This document shows, in pieces, positions 16,721 through 24,184 of a stretch of 64,000 nucleotides of DNA (positions are counted from its first letter, which is position 1; each line of letters opens with the position of its first letter). The stretch comes from Corynebacterium uterequi (lineage in GTDB: Bacteria > Actinomycetota > Actinomycetes > Mycobacteriales > Mycobacteriaceae), in the NCBI RefSeq assembly GCF_001021065.1, contig NZ_CP011546.1, forward strand, positions 1,116,001-1,180,000, in the 5' to 3' direction. The position numbers and the translations under genes are program-made. Below the pieces are notes generated by a model, which did not search any database, was not told the origin of the DNA, and was given only the letters and a program-made list of their open reading frames with translations.

Positions 16721-17716
16721 CTAGTGGCGCCGGCGCCCGGCCTCGTGCTTGATGAGGCCGGTGACTTCCTTGGCGAGGTCACCCGCGTACTCCCCCGCCT
16801 GACGGGCTTTCGCCGACAGGTTCTTCGCCCCGGAGCCGCGGAACTCGTGGCGCAGCAAGCGGGTGGCCTCCCGGGTGGCGTTAACAACGTTGTCCCGGGA
16901 AGCCCGGGCGCGGGAGCGAGCCTTGCTGAGCTCCGAGGTGCGGTACTGATGTCCGATAAGCCCGCTGAGCTCCCGGTACATGTCCTTGGCCTGCTGAGTG
17001 CGGTGGGCCACTCCCCACTTGGTGACCTCCACCAGCGAGTCCTTGACGAAAGATCCGTCGAGCTTTGACTCGCCGAACTCCCGCTCCGTGAAGGTGATCG
17101 GGACCTCGCGGACGTCGAAGCCAGCCTGGTAGGCGCGGAAGGCAAAGTCAACCTGGAAGATATAGCCGGCGTTCGACAACTCGTCGAGGTCCAGGGTCTC
17201 CAGCACCTCGCGGCGGATCGCGCGGTACCCGGCGGTCATATCGCGCAGACCGGTGCCGAGAGCCACCCCGATGTACAGGTTGCCCAGGCGGGACAACAGG
17301 AAGCGCTTGCGCGGCCAGTTGACCACCTCTCCGCCGTCGATGTAGCGAGAGCCGATGACCACGTCGGCATCGTCGTCGATCTCGGCGAGCAGCAGCGGCA
17401 ACTGCTCAGGGGCGTGGGAGCCGTCGGCATCCATTTCCACCAGCACCTGGTAGCCCTTCTCCAGTCCCCAGCGGAAGCCCGCCAGGTAGGCGCCTAGCAG
17501 CCCGTCCTTCGTCGTGCGGTGCAGCACGTGAATGGCGTCGTTCTCGGCCGCGAAACCGTCGGCCAGGTCACCGGTGCCGTCGGGCGAATTGTCGTCGACC
17601 ACCAGCAGGTGCACCTCAGGGGTGGCCTCGGTGATGCGGCGGACCATGAGGGGAAGATTCTCGGCCTCGTTATAGGTAGGGACAATAACGAGGGTGGAGT
17701 CAGAGGGCTTGGTCAT
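16721..17716 (-). CDS. ppm1: Polyprenol monophosphomannose synthase (Ppm1 catalytic subunit)
   Basis: 331 residues. A GT2 domain at 1-230 has VPTYNEAENL, VDDNSPDGTGDLADG, and the metal-binding EMDADGSH. It transfers mannose from GDP-mannose to polyprenyl phosphate, the donor for lipomannan/lipoarabinomannan and protein mannosylation. About 100 extra basic helical residues follow the catalytic domain. ATG 17716 has GAAGAAAG upstream. GTG 17749, overlapping the lnt stop, is the alternative. In mycobacteria this domain is fused to Lnt; here the genes are separate but adjacent. Confidence 0.93.
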   Translation of the reverse strand: MTKPSDSTLVIVPTYNEAENLPLMVRRITEATPEVHLLVVDDNSPDGTGDLADGFAAENDAIHVLHRTTKDGLLGAYLAGFRWGLEKGYQVLVEMDADGSHAPEQLPLLLAEIDDDADVVIGSRYIDGGEVVNWPRKRFLLSRLGNLYIGVALGTGLRDMTAGYRAIRREVLETLDLDELSNAGYIFQVDFAFRAYQAGFDVREVPITFTEREFGESKLDGSFVKDSLVEVTKWGVAHRTQQAKDMYRELSGLIGHQYRTSELSKARSRARASRDNVVNATREATRLLRHEFRGSGAKNLSAKARQAGEYAGDLAKEVTGLIKHEAGRRRH

Positions 17717-17741
17717 GGGCACGCTTTCTTCAATCTGGTTG

Positions 17742-19229
17742 TCACTCACCCCGACGGGTGGATCGTCGATTCATCGCCAACGCGAGCAGCGTCACGACGA
17801 CTCCCATCATAGACAGCCCCCATTGGATGGATGAACCAAACCGCGCCGAGAGCGTGACGGAATCCCGCAGCGGCAGGGTTTCGAGGAGCGTTGCCGATTC
17901 GAAGATTTCCGTGTCCTGGCTCACGGAGCCATCCGGGTGCACGATCGCGGATACACCCGACGTGGCGGCGACGATCACCGCGCGGTCGAACTCGATGGCT
18001 CGCATCCGGCTCATCGCCAATTGTTGGTAGGTCATGTCCGAGAAGCCGAAGGTGGCATTGTTCGTTGGTGTAGTGAGGATCTGGGCTCCGTTGAGGACGG
18101 CCGTGCGATAGGCGGCGTCGACGATCACCTCGTAGCACGTAGCGACACCGAGGGTGACGCCGTCCATGACGACGGTGAAATTGCCGTCGCCGGGGCTGAA
18201 GTTGCTGGCGAGGTCCACCAGATCTGTGATTGAGGCGAAAAACTCTCGCATCGGCATGTATTCGCCGAACGGCTGGAGAAACACCTTCCGGTGGTAGTCC
18301 CCCGCCCCGTGCTCAGCGTCGATGACCTGCATCGTGTTGTAGTAACCGTGGGAGTCCTCGGTGATGGTGCCTACCAAAATCGGAGCCTCAATGGCCGCCG
18401 AGGCACCGTGGATCTCCTCATAAGCGAGTGGGTCCTTAAAAGGATTAACGTCCGAGGAGTTCTCCGGCCAGATGACGATGTCCGGCCGGGCGCCACTGGC
18501 CGCCAATTCCCGGGTGGCCCGGACGTGATTCGCGAGCACGGCCCGGCGCTGGGCGTTGAAGTCCAAGCCGAGGCGAGGAACATTGCCCTGGATAGCGGCG
18601 GCCTCTACCATGCCGACGTCCGCGGGGGCGGTGGCCGCAGTCACCGCCCCGGTGGCCACCGATGCTCCCAGCACCGTGACGGCCACGATGGCCCCCAGCA
18701 CCCGGGTGCCGCGCGCCAGCACGATCGCCGCCAGCGCACAGCCCGCCAGGGCGGTCGCCGCCGTCACCAGGGCGGGACCGCCGACGCTCGCGAGTGCAGC
18801 CAGCGGGCCATCGATCTGCCCCCAGGCCAGGCGTACCCACGCAAATCCGCCGAAAGGCACCGAAGAACGTAGGTGCTCGACCGCCACGTACAGCAACGGG
18901 AACACGAGAAAACCGAAACGCCAGCGGGCGATAGCCACTCCGCCGATACCGGTGAGGATCGCGTACAGCGCGCAGGAGACGGCGAGCGCCACGTAGGGGA
19001 AGGTGCCGACCAACTCCCCGATCCACGGCAACGCGAAGAGATACATCGTCACACCGTGGACAAAACCGAGCAGGGCACCACGGCGCAGCGATGGCTCCCG
19101 CCAAGACACAGCACCGTAGAGTCCCGCGATGCCGAGGATGCCGGCGGGCCACCAGCCGAGTGGCTCGTAGGAGGTATACGCGAGCCACCCCGACACGGCG
19201 GCCAAGAGAAGCTGGACCGGAAGAACCAT
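17742..19229 (-). CDS. lnt: Apolipoprotein N-acyltransferase
   Basis: 495 residues. About seven membrane helices fill the first ~190 residues. A nitrilase domain follows with the catalytic triad visible: Glu in VIWPENSSD, Lys in YHRKVFLQPFGEYMP, and Cys in ATCYEV. Lnt acylates the N-terminal cysteine of lipoproteins in the membrane. A candidate substrate, the lipoprotein upstream of pyrD, lies in this window. The start is 4 bases after the fxsA stop, so fxsA-lnt-ppm1 is an operon. Confidence 0.94.
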   Translation of the reverse strand: MVLPVQLLLAAVSGWLAYTSYEPLGWWPAGILGIAGLYGAVSWREPSLRRGALLGFVHGVTMYLFALPWIGELVGTFPYVALAVSCALYAILTGIGGVAIARWRFGFLVFPLLYVAVEHLRSSVPFGGFAWVRLAWGQIDGPLAALASVGGPALVTAATALAGCALAAIVLARGTRVLGAIVAVTVLGASVATGAVTAATAPADVGMVEAAAIQGNVPRLGLDFNAQRRAVLANHVRATRELAASGARPDIVIWPENSSDVNPFKDPLAYEEIHGASAAIEAPILVGTITEDSHGYYNTMQVIDAEHGAGDYHRKVFLQPFGEYMPMREFFASITDLVDLASNFSPGDGNFTVVMDGVTLGVATCYEVIVDAAYRTAVLNGAQILTTPTNNATFGFSDMTYQQLAMSRMRAIEFDRAVIVAATSGVSAIVHPDGSVSQDTEIFESATLLETLPLRDSVTLSARFGSSIQWGLSMMGVVVTLLALAMNRRSTRRGE

Positions 19230-19233
19230 GGGG

Positions 19234-19680
19234 CTAGAAGCGACCGTCGTCGTCGATGACCTCGCCGGTGAAGCTGCCGAAGCGCGTGGAGCGCTGGGCC
19301 ATGGGCGAGTGCTCGTACATCCGCGCTCCCATCACCTCGATGCGCTGGGTGAGCTTGCCGGCGGCGAAGCCGCGCAGCACGGCCCGGGTCGGCGGGAAGA
19401 TGACGATGAGCCCGGCCAGTCCGGTGAGGAAACCGGGGATGGCCTCCAGCGCGGTGCCGGCCATGAGCAGGCCAATGTCATTGGCGGTCGTCAGGCCCCC
19501 GCGCTGGCCCCGGCTAGCGGCCTTAGCCACCGACACCATCTGGCTGAAGCCCAGCAGGGTTCCCAACACCATCCAGCCGATGAGTGCGAGGATTGCCCAG
19601 CCGACACCGATGAGCTGCGCGATGCCGTAAAAAGACAGGGCTTCAAGGACTACGAGACCGAGGAATATCGCCAAACGCAT
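19234..19680 (-). CDS. fxsA: FxsA family membrane protein
   Basis: 148 residues. Two hydrophobic helices at the N-terminus (FLGLVVLEALSFYGIAQLIG and ILALIGWMVLGTLLGFS) and a third (IPGFLTGLAGLIVIFPPTRA) fit the FxsA family of small inner-membrane proteins. Overexpression of E. coli FxsA relieves F-factor exclusion of phage T7; the normal role is unknown. First gene of the fxsA-lnt-ppm1 operon, with a leaderless-type -10. Confidence 0.85.
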   Translation of the reverse strand: MRLAIFLGLVVLEALSFYGIAQLIGVGWAILALIGWMVLGTLLGFSQMVSVAKAASRGQRGGLTTANDIGLLMAGTALEAIPGFLTGLAGLIVIFPPTRAVLRGFAAGKLTQRIEVMGARMYEHSPMAQRSTRFGSFTGEVIDDDGRF

Positions 19681-19693
19681 GGCCGCTACCCTA
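19681..19693 (-). promoter_or_regulatory. Leaderless promoter, fxsA-lnt-ppm1
   Basis: TAGGGT (19693-19688) ends 7 bases before ATG 19680. Confidence 0.5.
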
Positions 19694-19704
19694 CCGCACC
19701 GGCG

Positions 19705-20889
19705 TTAGGTGCTCACCTGCTGCAGCAGCCACTGGGCGTCGCGGGTAAAGCCCTGAAAGTAAGGGACGAAGTGGTTGACCGCCGTCCGGCCGTAGACCTG
19801 AAAAAGGGGGCGGATCTCCCAGTTGGCGCTTGGCCAGGCGTCGTGCAGCCGGCTGAGCATAGGAAACGGAATGATGTCGTCGTGGCGGCTGGCCCACAAG
19901 CGCACGGGGGCGTCGACGTCTCGCTTGCCGAGGCGCCGGCGTTCGATCTCCGCTGCGGTGTGTGGGAGGGATTCGAGCACGTCGGTGACACGTCGCCCGG
20001 AGCGGGTCCAACGCCTCGTTGATCGCCACCCGCTATCGCGGATGGTGCCGATAACGCACGTCGAGAGGATCCGGGATAGTTTCTCCTTGCCGTAGTCACT
20101 AAGAGTGTCGTCGATCTCCTGACGGATCGTTGGCGAGGTGGCCATGAGACCGGCGATGGTGTAGCCGATGACGGAGGTGATTGAGGAACCGTCGACGTGG
20201 CGGGCGACGTCGAGCAGGTCCGATGGCGGCGCCCCGACGACGGCGGCGCGAGGGCGCTCGTCGAGCCGGTCCTCGACATAGGCGGCGGTCGCTCCCCCGC
20301 CCTGGGAGTAGCCCCACAGCCCCAGCTGGCCGGCGCTGCCGAGTTGGCGGGCGGCTGCGACGGCGTGGGACAAGGTCAGCGCGGCGGATTGGTGATCGCA
20401 GTAGAGCTGAATCTGGGTGACGGGGTCGCGTGGATAGTCAATAGCGATGACATCCGCGCCGGCGTGGAGGAACCAGTGAATGACCGGCTGCTCGTAGGCG
20501 GCGATGAGGTCATGCCGATTGTGCCAATGCACGCCGACCTCGGCGGCGTGGGAGGGATCGCAGTGCGGTGCCACCCCGTACGTGCTCGGCGCGAAGGCGA
20601 TAAGCGGGCCGTTGTGCCTCGTGCGATAGTGCACCGCCGAGCCGACGTGCCGTCGCCCGTGGGCGTCGACGCTGACAAAATGAATCCGCTGGGCCGCCAC
20701 CTGCTGAGGTAGGCCTACCGGCTCGACGTTGCGCCGGGCGAGCACGGTGCCGACCGCGGCGCCGGCCGGTAGCGCGGGTGCGTACGGCAGTGGGGTCTCG
20801 TGGCGCAGCAGCCCGGTCACGGCGCCCGTGGCGAAAGGCCCGAAGGATTTCGCGAGCCGCCGAAAGGATCCGCTGCGGTATGTGGTCAT
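19705..20889 (-). CDS. Secretory-lipase-family alpha/beta hydrolase
   Basis: 394 residues. The nucleophile elbow GLWGYSQGGGATAAY holds the catalytic serine. VRLWASRHDDIIPF carries the acid, and TAVNHFVPYF the likely histidine. The arrangement matches the LIP family of secreted lipases (Candida Lip-like), widespread in mycolic-acid bacteria. No classical signal peptide is evident at the N-terminus (SFRRLAKSFGPFATGAVTGLL is only weakly hydrophobic), so the location is uncertain. Divergent from the CobG-like gene. Confidence 0.85.
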   Translation of the reverse strand: MTTYRSGSFRRLAKSFGPFATGAVTGLLRHETPLPYAPALPAGAAVGTVLARRNVEPVGLPQQVAAQRIHFVSVDAHGRRHVGSAVHYRTRHNGPLIAFAPSTYGVAPHCDPSHAAEVGVHWHNRHDLIAAYEQPVIHWFLHAGADVIAIDYPRDPVTQIQLYCDHQSAALTLSHAVAAARQLGSAGQLGLWGYSQGGGATAAYVEDRLDERPRAAVVGAPPSDLLDVARHVDGSSITSVIGYTIAGLMATSPTIRQEIDDTLSDYGKEKLSRILSTCVIGTIRDSGWRSTRRWTRSGRRVTDVLESLPHTAAEIERRRLGKRDVDAPVRLWASRHDDIIPFPMLSRLHDAWPSANWEIRPLFQVYGRTAVNHFVPYFQGFTRDAQWLLQQVST

Positions 20890-20903
20890 GCGCCCGAAGC
20901 TTA
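20890..20903 (-). promoter_or_regulatory. Leaderless promoter, lipase gene
   Basis: TAAGCT (20903-20898) ends 8 bases before ATG 20889. Confidence 0.45.
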
Positions 20904-20929
20904 ATCGTCATGGCGGCGGGAAGGAAGGA

Positions 20930-20943
20930 TAAACTGTGGCGCC
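20930..20943 (+). promoter_or_regulatory. Leaderless promoter, CobG-like gene
   Basis: TAAACT at 20930-20935 ends 8 bases before ATG 20944. Confidence 0.5.
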
Positions 20944-21630
20944 ATGACCGACGACGCCTGCCTTCCCCGCCCCCACTACGTTCCCGGACCCAGCTTCAGC
21001 GCCGAGGCGTGGGCGTCGCTGGCGGCCGCTGCCGCCGAGGGAGACGGCGTGGTTTATGTCACCAACGCCGGGGCGCTCGTCGTGCGCACGGCGGCGCCCG
21101 TGGCGAAGAGTTGTGAGCGCGAGGACCTCGTTCCAGCCGACGACGAGGACGCTTCCTCCACCGGTCCGGAGCTGGTGGGATGGGAGGATCGCGCCGACGG
21201 GCTCGTTGACGTGGGCTTCATTCCCCCGCTCGGGATGGTGAGCGCGAAGGTCGCCCAGCTCGTCGCGGTGCTTGAGGCGCCGGTGAGCGTGACTGCCTCA
21301 CGCGGCCTCATCCTTCACGGGCTGCAACCCGGTCACGCTGAGGCGGCCGTGCGCGTCCTAGCGCCCTTGGGAGTGAGTTTCGACGCGGACACGCCCTGGA
21401 CGCGGGTGAGCGCGTGCGTGGGGCGACGCGGATGCGCCGCTGCCCGCTCAGACGTGCATGCCGACGCCGCGGAGCTGGCGCGTGTTGGCGGCTCGGAGCG
21501 TACGCACGTCGTCGGCTGTGAGCTGGCGTGCGGGCGCCCGTCGGTCGCGCACGTGGAGTACGCGGCCACCGGCGAGGGCGATTACGAGGTCACCACCCGT
21601 TCCGCGGGGCGTGGCCGCGTAGACCTTTAG
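20944..21630 (+). CDS. Half-length CobG-like siroheme/Fe-S protein
   Basis: 228 residues. GMVSAKVAQLVAVL and SVTASRGLILHGL match one ferredoxin-like repeat of the nitrite/sulfite reductase and precorrin-3B synthase family. The cofactor motif C-x5-C (SACVGRRGCAAARSD) followed by C-x3-C (GCELACGRPS) is intact and would bind a [4Fe-4S] cluster and possibly siroheme. Complete CobG or SirA proteins have two such repeats and about 360 residues or more; here the first half is missing. No cobalamin genes lie nearby. Its stop interlocks with that of the SDR gene. Confidence 0.75.
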   Translation: MTDDACLPRPHYVPGPSFSAEAWASLAAAAAEGDGVVYVTNAGALVVRTAAPVAKSCEREDLVPADDEDASSTGPELVGWEDRADGLVDVGFIPPLGMVSAKVAQLVAVLEAPVSVTASRGLILHGLQPGHAEAAVRVLAPLGVSFDADTPWTRVSACVGRRGCAAARSDVHADAAELARVGGSERTHVVGCELACGRPSVAHVEYAATGEGDYEVTTRSAGRGRVDL

Positions 21631-22334
21631 CGCGGCACCTTCCGCCACAGCGGACGCGGCACGAGGCGCATAGCGGCGGCAACGGCGGCGAGGACGGGTG
21701 GTACCCAGAACGTGCCGGGTGTACCCGCGTTGAGGCGGCGGGCGACGGCGTCGGCCACGTCGCCGGGGCGCACCGACAGCGGCGCAGGCTTCATCCCCTC
21801 GGTCATCGAGCCGATGACGAAACCAGGGCGGGCGACATACAGCTTGAGTTCACTGCCGTGGAGCCGGTCGGCGAGCCCCTGGCAGAACGCATCCAGTCCG
21901 GCTTTGGCGGAGCCGTATACGTAGTTCGGCCGGCGCGCCCGCCAGCCGGCGATGGAGCTAAACGCGACGATGGCGCCGCGGTCGAGGTGATCGGCCAGCA
22001 CCGTAAGCATGGACACTTGCGCGAGATAATCGACGGCGGCGATCTCCGCAGCGTGGTGCTCATCGTGCTCGGCTCTCGCCTGATCGCCGAGGATTCCAAA
22101 GGCGACAATGGCGATGTCGATGGGGCCGGCGAGGCGTTCGGCCTCTTCAACTAGCCGCCGGTGCCCAGAGACGTCGGTGGCCTCGAATTCGAGGCGGTGT
22201 ACCGAGCGGGCCGAGGGAAATGCAGGGATCCGGGATGGGTCGCGCGCAGCGAGGACGAGGTCGGCGTCGCCGGCGAGGCGCCGGGTCAGCTCAACCCCAA
22301 TGTCGCTGGTGGCGCCAATCAGCAAGATGCTCAT
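21627..22334 (-). CDS. SDR oxidoreductase, DprE2-like
   Basis: 235 residues. The cofactor loop is GATSDIGVELTRRL and the catalytic pair is YGSAK after a serine strand (AIVAFSSIAGWRARR). The segment around RRPNYVYGSAKAGLDAF resembles DprE2, the reductase that completes decaprenylphosphoryl-arabinose synthesis. No dprE1 is adjacent, so this may be a paralogue with another substrate. The start overlaps the stop of the dioxygenase gene as ATGA, indicating translational coupling. Last gene of the long minus-strand block. Confidence 0.82.
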   Translation of the reverse strand: MSILLIGATSDIGVELTRRLAGDADLVLAARDPSRIPAFPSARSVHRLEFEATDVSGHRRLVEEAERLAGPIDIAIVAFGILGDQARAEHDEHHAAEIAAVDYLAQVSMLTVLADHLDRGAIVAFSSIAGWRARRPNYVYGSAKAGLDAFCQGLADRLHGSELKLYVARPGFVIGSMTEGMKPAPLSVRPGDVADAVARRLNAGTPGTFWVPPVLAAVAAAMRLVPRPLWRKVPR

Positions 22335-23104
22335 GCGCTAATACGGTACCCCGTCATCGACAGCGAGCCCATGGTGCGGCGATCGTTGAAGACGTCCACG
22401 TGCGGATCCTCCAGAGCGGCCTGCACGCCCGCGACGTAGGCCAGGGGCAGGAAATGATCCGGGGTCGGAACAGCCCGGGAGTAGGCGTCATGATCCATTA
22501 GCGCGGTCAGGCGCTCGGGGTCCTCGCGCATGATCTCGGCGGCGGCGAGATCGAAGTCATCGGCCCAACCGAAGCCAGTGTCGCCGGCGTGCCACTGCAC
22601 CATGGACAGGTTGTGGACGACGTTGCCCGAACCGACGATGAGGACGTTGTGTTCCTTGGCAAGCCGCGCCAGCCGGGTACCGAGGGCGACGTGCTCCTCG
22701 AAGGGTTTGGTGGCGTCGATGGAGAGCTGGAGCACCGGGATGGTGGCCTCCGGGAACATGTGCTTGAGCACGCTCCACGTACCGTGGTCGAGACCCCAGT
22801 TGTGGTCGGATTGGACGAGGGTCGGCTTAGCGATGTCCTTGACGAGCTCGGAGATCTCCGGGTCGCCCGGTGCGGCGTACTCGATGGCGGAGAGCTCGGG
22901 CGGGAAGCCCCAAAAGTCGTGGATCGTCTTGGGGTTGGTCATGGCGGTCACGCCGGTACCGCGGGTGTACCAGTGCGCGGATACCGACAGGATGGCCCGC
23001 GGGGTCATGGACTGCCCGAGCGATGCCCAGGTGCGGGTGTAGTCGTTATCCTCCAGGGCGTTCATGGGGGAACCGTGGCCGACGAAGAGCGCGTGTGTTG
23101 TCAT
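22331..23104 (-). CDS. DODA-type extradiol dioxygenase (LigB/YgiD family)
   Basis: 257 residues. Metal-ligand histidines appear in FVGHGSPMNA, LSVSAHWYT and VVHNLS, and the active-site WGLDHGTWS is present, as in zinc or iron LigB-type dioxygenases that open catechol-like rings. Family members in bacteria are often of unknown substrate and sit under thiol- or quinone-stress regulators. ATG 23104 is chosen because the promoter at 23105-23141 gives a leaderless start there. Coupled to the SDR gene by an ATGA overlap. Confidence 0.85.
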   Translation of the reverse strand: MTTHALFVGHGSPMNALEDNDYTRTWASLGQSMTPRAILSVSAHWYTRGTGVTAMTNPKTIHDFWGFPPELSAIEYAAPGDPEISELVKDIAKPTLVQSDHNWGLDHGTWSVLKHMFPEATIPVLQLSIDATKPFEEHVALGTRLARLAKEHNVLIVGSGNVVHNLSMVQWHAGDTGFGWADDFDLAAAEIMREDPERLTALMDHDAYSRAVPTPDHFLPLAYVAGVQAALEDPHVDVFNDRRTMGSLSMTGYRISA

Positions 23105-23117
23105 GACCGCAACTATA
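23105..23117 (-). promoter_or_regulatory. Leaderless promoter, dioxygenase-SDR operon
   Basis: TATAGT (23117-23112) ends 7 bases before ATG 23104. TTGAAT (23139-23134) lies 16 bases upstream of it as a -35. The -10 contains the TAG stop of the M24 peptidase gene. Confidence 0.65.
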
Positions 23118-24171
23118 GCGTTGTTGGTTGAAGATTCAACCTTTTCGCGCCGGCGGCTTCGACGAAGACGATGTCCTCGATACGAACACCCCACTGACCA
23201 GGCACATACACTCCAGGTTCGATGGAAAACGCCATCCCTTCGGCTAGGGGAAGTTCGTTACCGGCGATGATGAACGGCTCCTCGTGCGTCGACAAGCCGA
23301 TACCATGCCCGGTGCGGTGAGTGAAGTACTGCCCCCAGCCGGCTTCAGCAATAATCCCCCGGGCGGCGGCGTCAACATCGCAGGCCAACACACCCGGCGC
23401 CACGGCAGCGATGCCCGCTTGATAACCAGCGTGAACCGCCTGATAGGCCGCCACGAACTCGGCCGGCGGCTCCCCACCCGGCACCACGTAGGTACGCGTT
23501 GAATCCGAGTGGTAGCCGGAATCCAGCGTGCCACCGATGTCCACCACCACCGGGTCCCCAGGTTCCAGCACCCGGTCGGAAAACTCGTGGTGCGGGTTCG
23601 CCCCATTGGGCCCCGATCCCACGATGACGAAATCCACAGCGGTGTGCTCGCGCAGGATCAGCTCAGCCAGGTCTTCGGCAACCTCTTTTTCGGTGCGGCC
23701 GGCCTGCAACAACCCCGGTGCCTGGGCGTGAACGGCGTCAATGGCCGCACCCGCGCGGGCCAACTCGGCCGCCTCGAAGGGCTCTTTGACCTGGAACAGG
23801 CCCGAGGGCAGCGGCGTCGTCTCCCCATCAATGAGGGCCTGCAGCGCCAAGACGTGCAACGCCGTCAGCGAGGAACCCAGGCCCACATCGCCGGCCGGGA
23901 GACGATCCGCGACCAGCCGGTAGGGGTCCTCACCGTCGGCCCAGCCCACCTTCGTGACGTCGGCCGCGAACCCGACGATGTCCACCATCGGTGCCACCAA
24001 AGTGACGGAATCCGGGGTGATGACCAGGCAGGTCAGCCGCTCGTGGGACGTATTCCAACTCCCCGTGAAATAGGCCAGCTCGGCACCGGTTCCGATGATG
24101 ACAGCCGCGAGGCCGCTGTCGCGAAGCGTCGCCTGCGCACGAGCGACGCGGGCAGAATAGTCAATACTCAT
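23113..24171 (-). CDS. M24 family metallopeptidase (Xaa-Pro dipeptidase-like)
   Basis: 352 residues. A creatinase-like N-terminal domain precedes the pita-bread catalytic domain. Metal ligands are visible as two Asp in VDIGGTLDSGYHSDSTRTY, His in HRTGHGIGLSTHE, Glu in FSIEPGVYV and Glu in VRIEDIVF. The family removes Xaa-Pro N-terminal residues in the cytoplasm. ATG 24171 is chosen; the longer upstream frame overlaps helY. It starts 10 bases after the helY stop, and GAGGGG could serve as RBS if read from the operon transcript. Confidence 0.9.
   Translation of the reverse strand: MSIDYSARVARAQATLRDSGLAAVIIGTGAELAYFTGSWNTSHERLTCLVITPDSVTLVAPMVDIVGFAADVTKVGWADGEDPYRLVADRLPAGDVGLGSSLTALHVLALQALIDGETTPLPSGLFQVKEPFEAAELARAGAAIDAVHAQAPGLLQAGRTEKEVAEDLAELILREHTAVDFVIVGSGPNGANPHHEFSDRVLEPGDPVVVDIGGTLDSGYHSDSTRTYVVPGGEPPAEFVAAYQAVHAGYQAGIAAVAPGVLACDVDAAARGIIAEAGWGQYFTHRTGHGIGLSTHEEPFIIAGNELPLAEGMAFSIEPGVYVPGQWGVRIEDIVFVEAAGAKRLNLQPTTL
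23126..23141. promoter_or_regulatory. Operator-like palindrome over the dioxygenase -35 box
   Basis: GGTTGAA-GA-TTCAACC is a 7-bp perfect inverted repeat that covers the -35 hexamer. Its core GTTGA-N4-TCAAC has the same half-sites and spacing as the operator described for the corynebacterial redox-sensing MarR protein RosR. It sits inside the last codons of the upstream peptidase gene. Confidence 0.55.
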
Positions 24172-24184
24172 GCCCCTCACCCTA
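24172..24184 (-). promoter_or_regulatory. Possible leaderless promoter, M24 peptidase gene
   Basis: TAGGGT (24184-24179) ends 7 bases before ATG 24171. Its first three bases are the helY stop codon. GAGGGG in the spacer could alternatively be a Shine-Dalgarno sequence. Confidence 0.35.
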
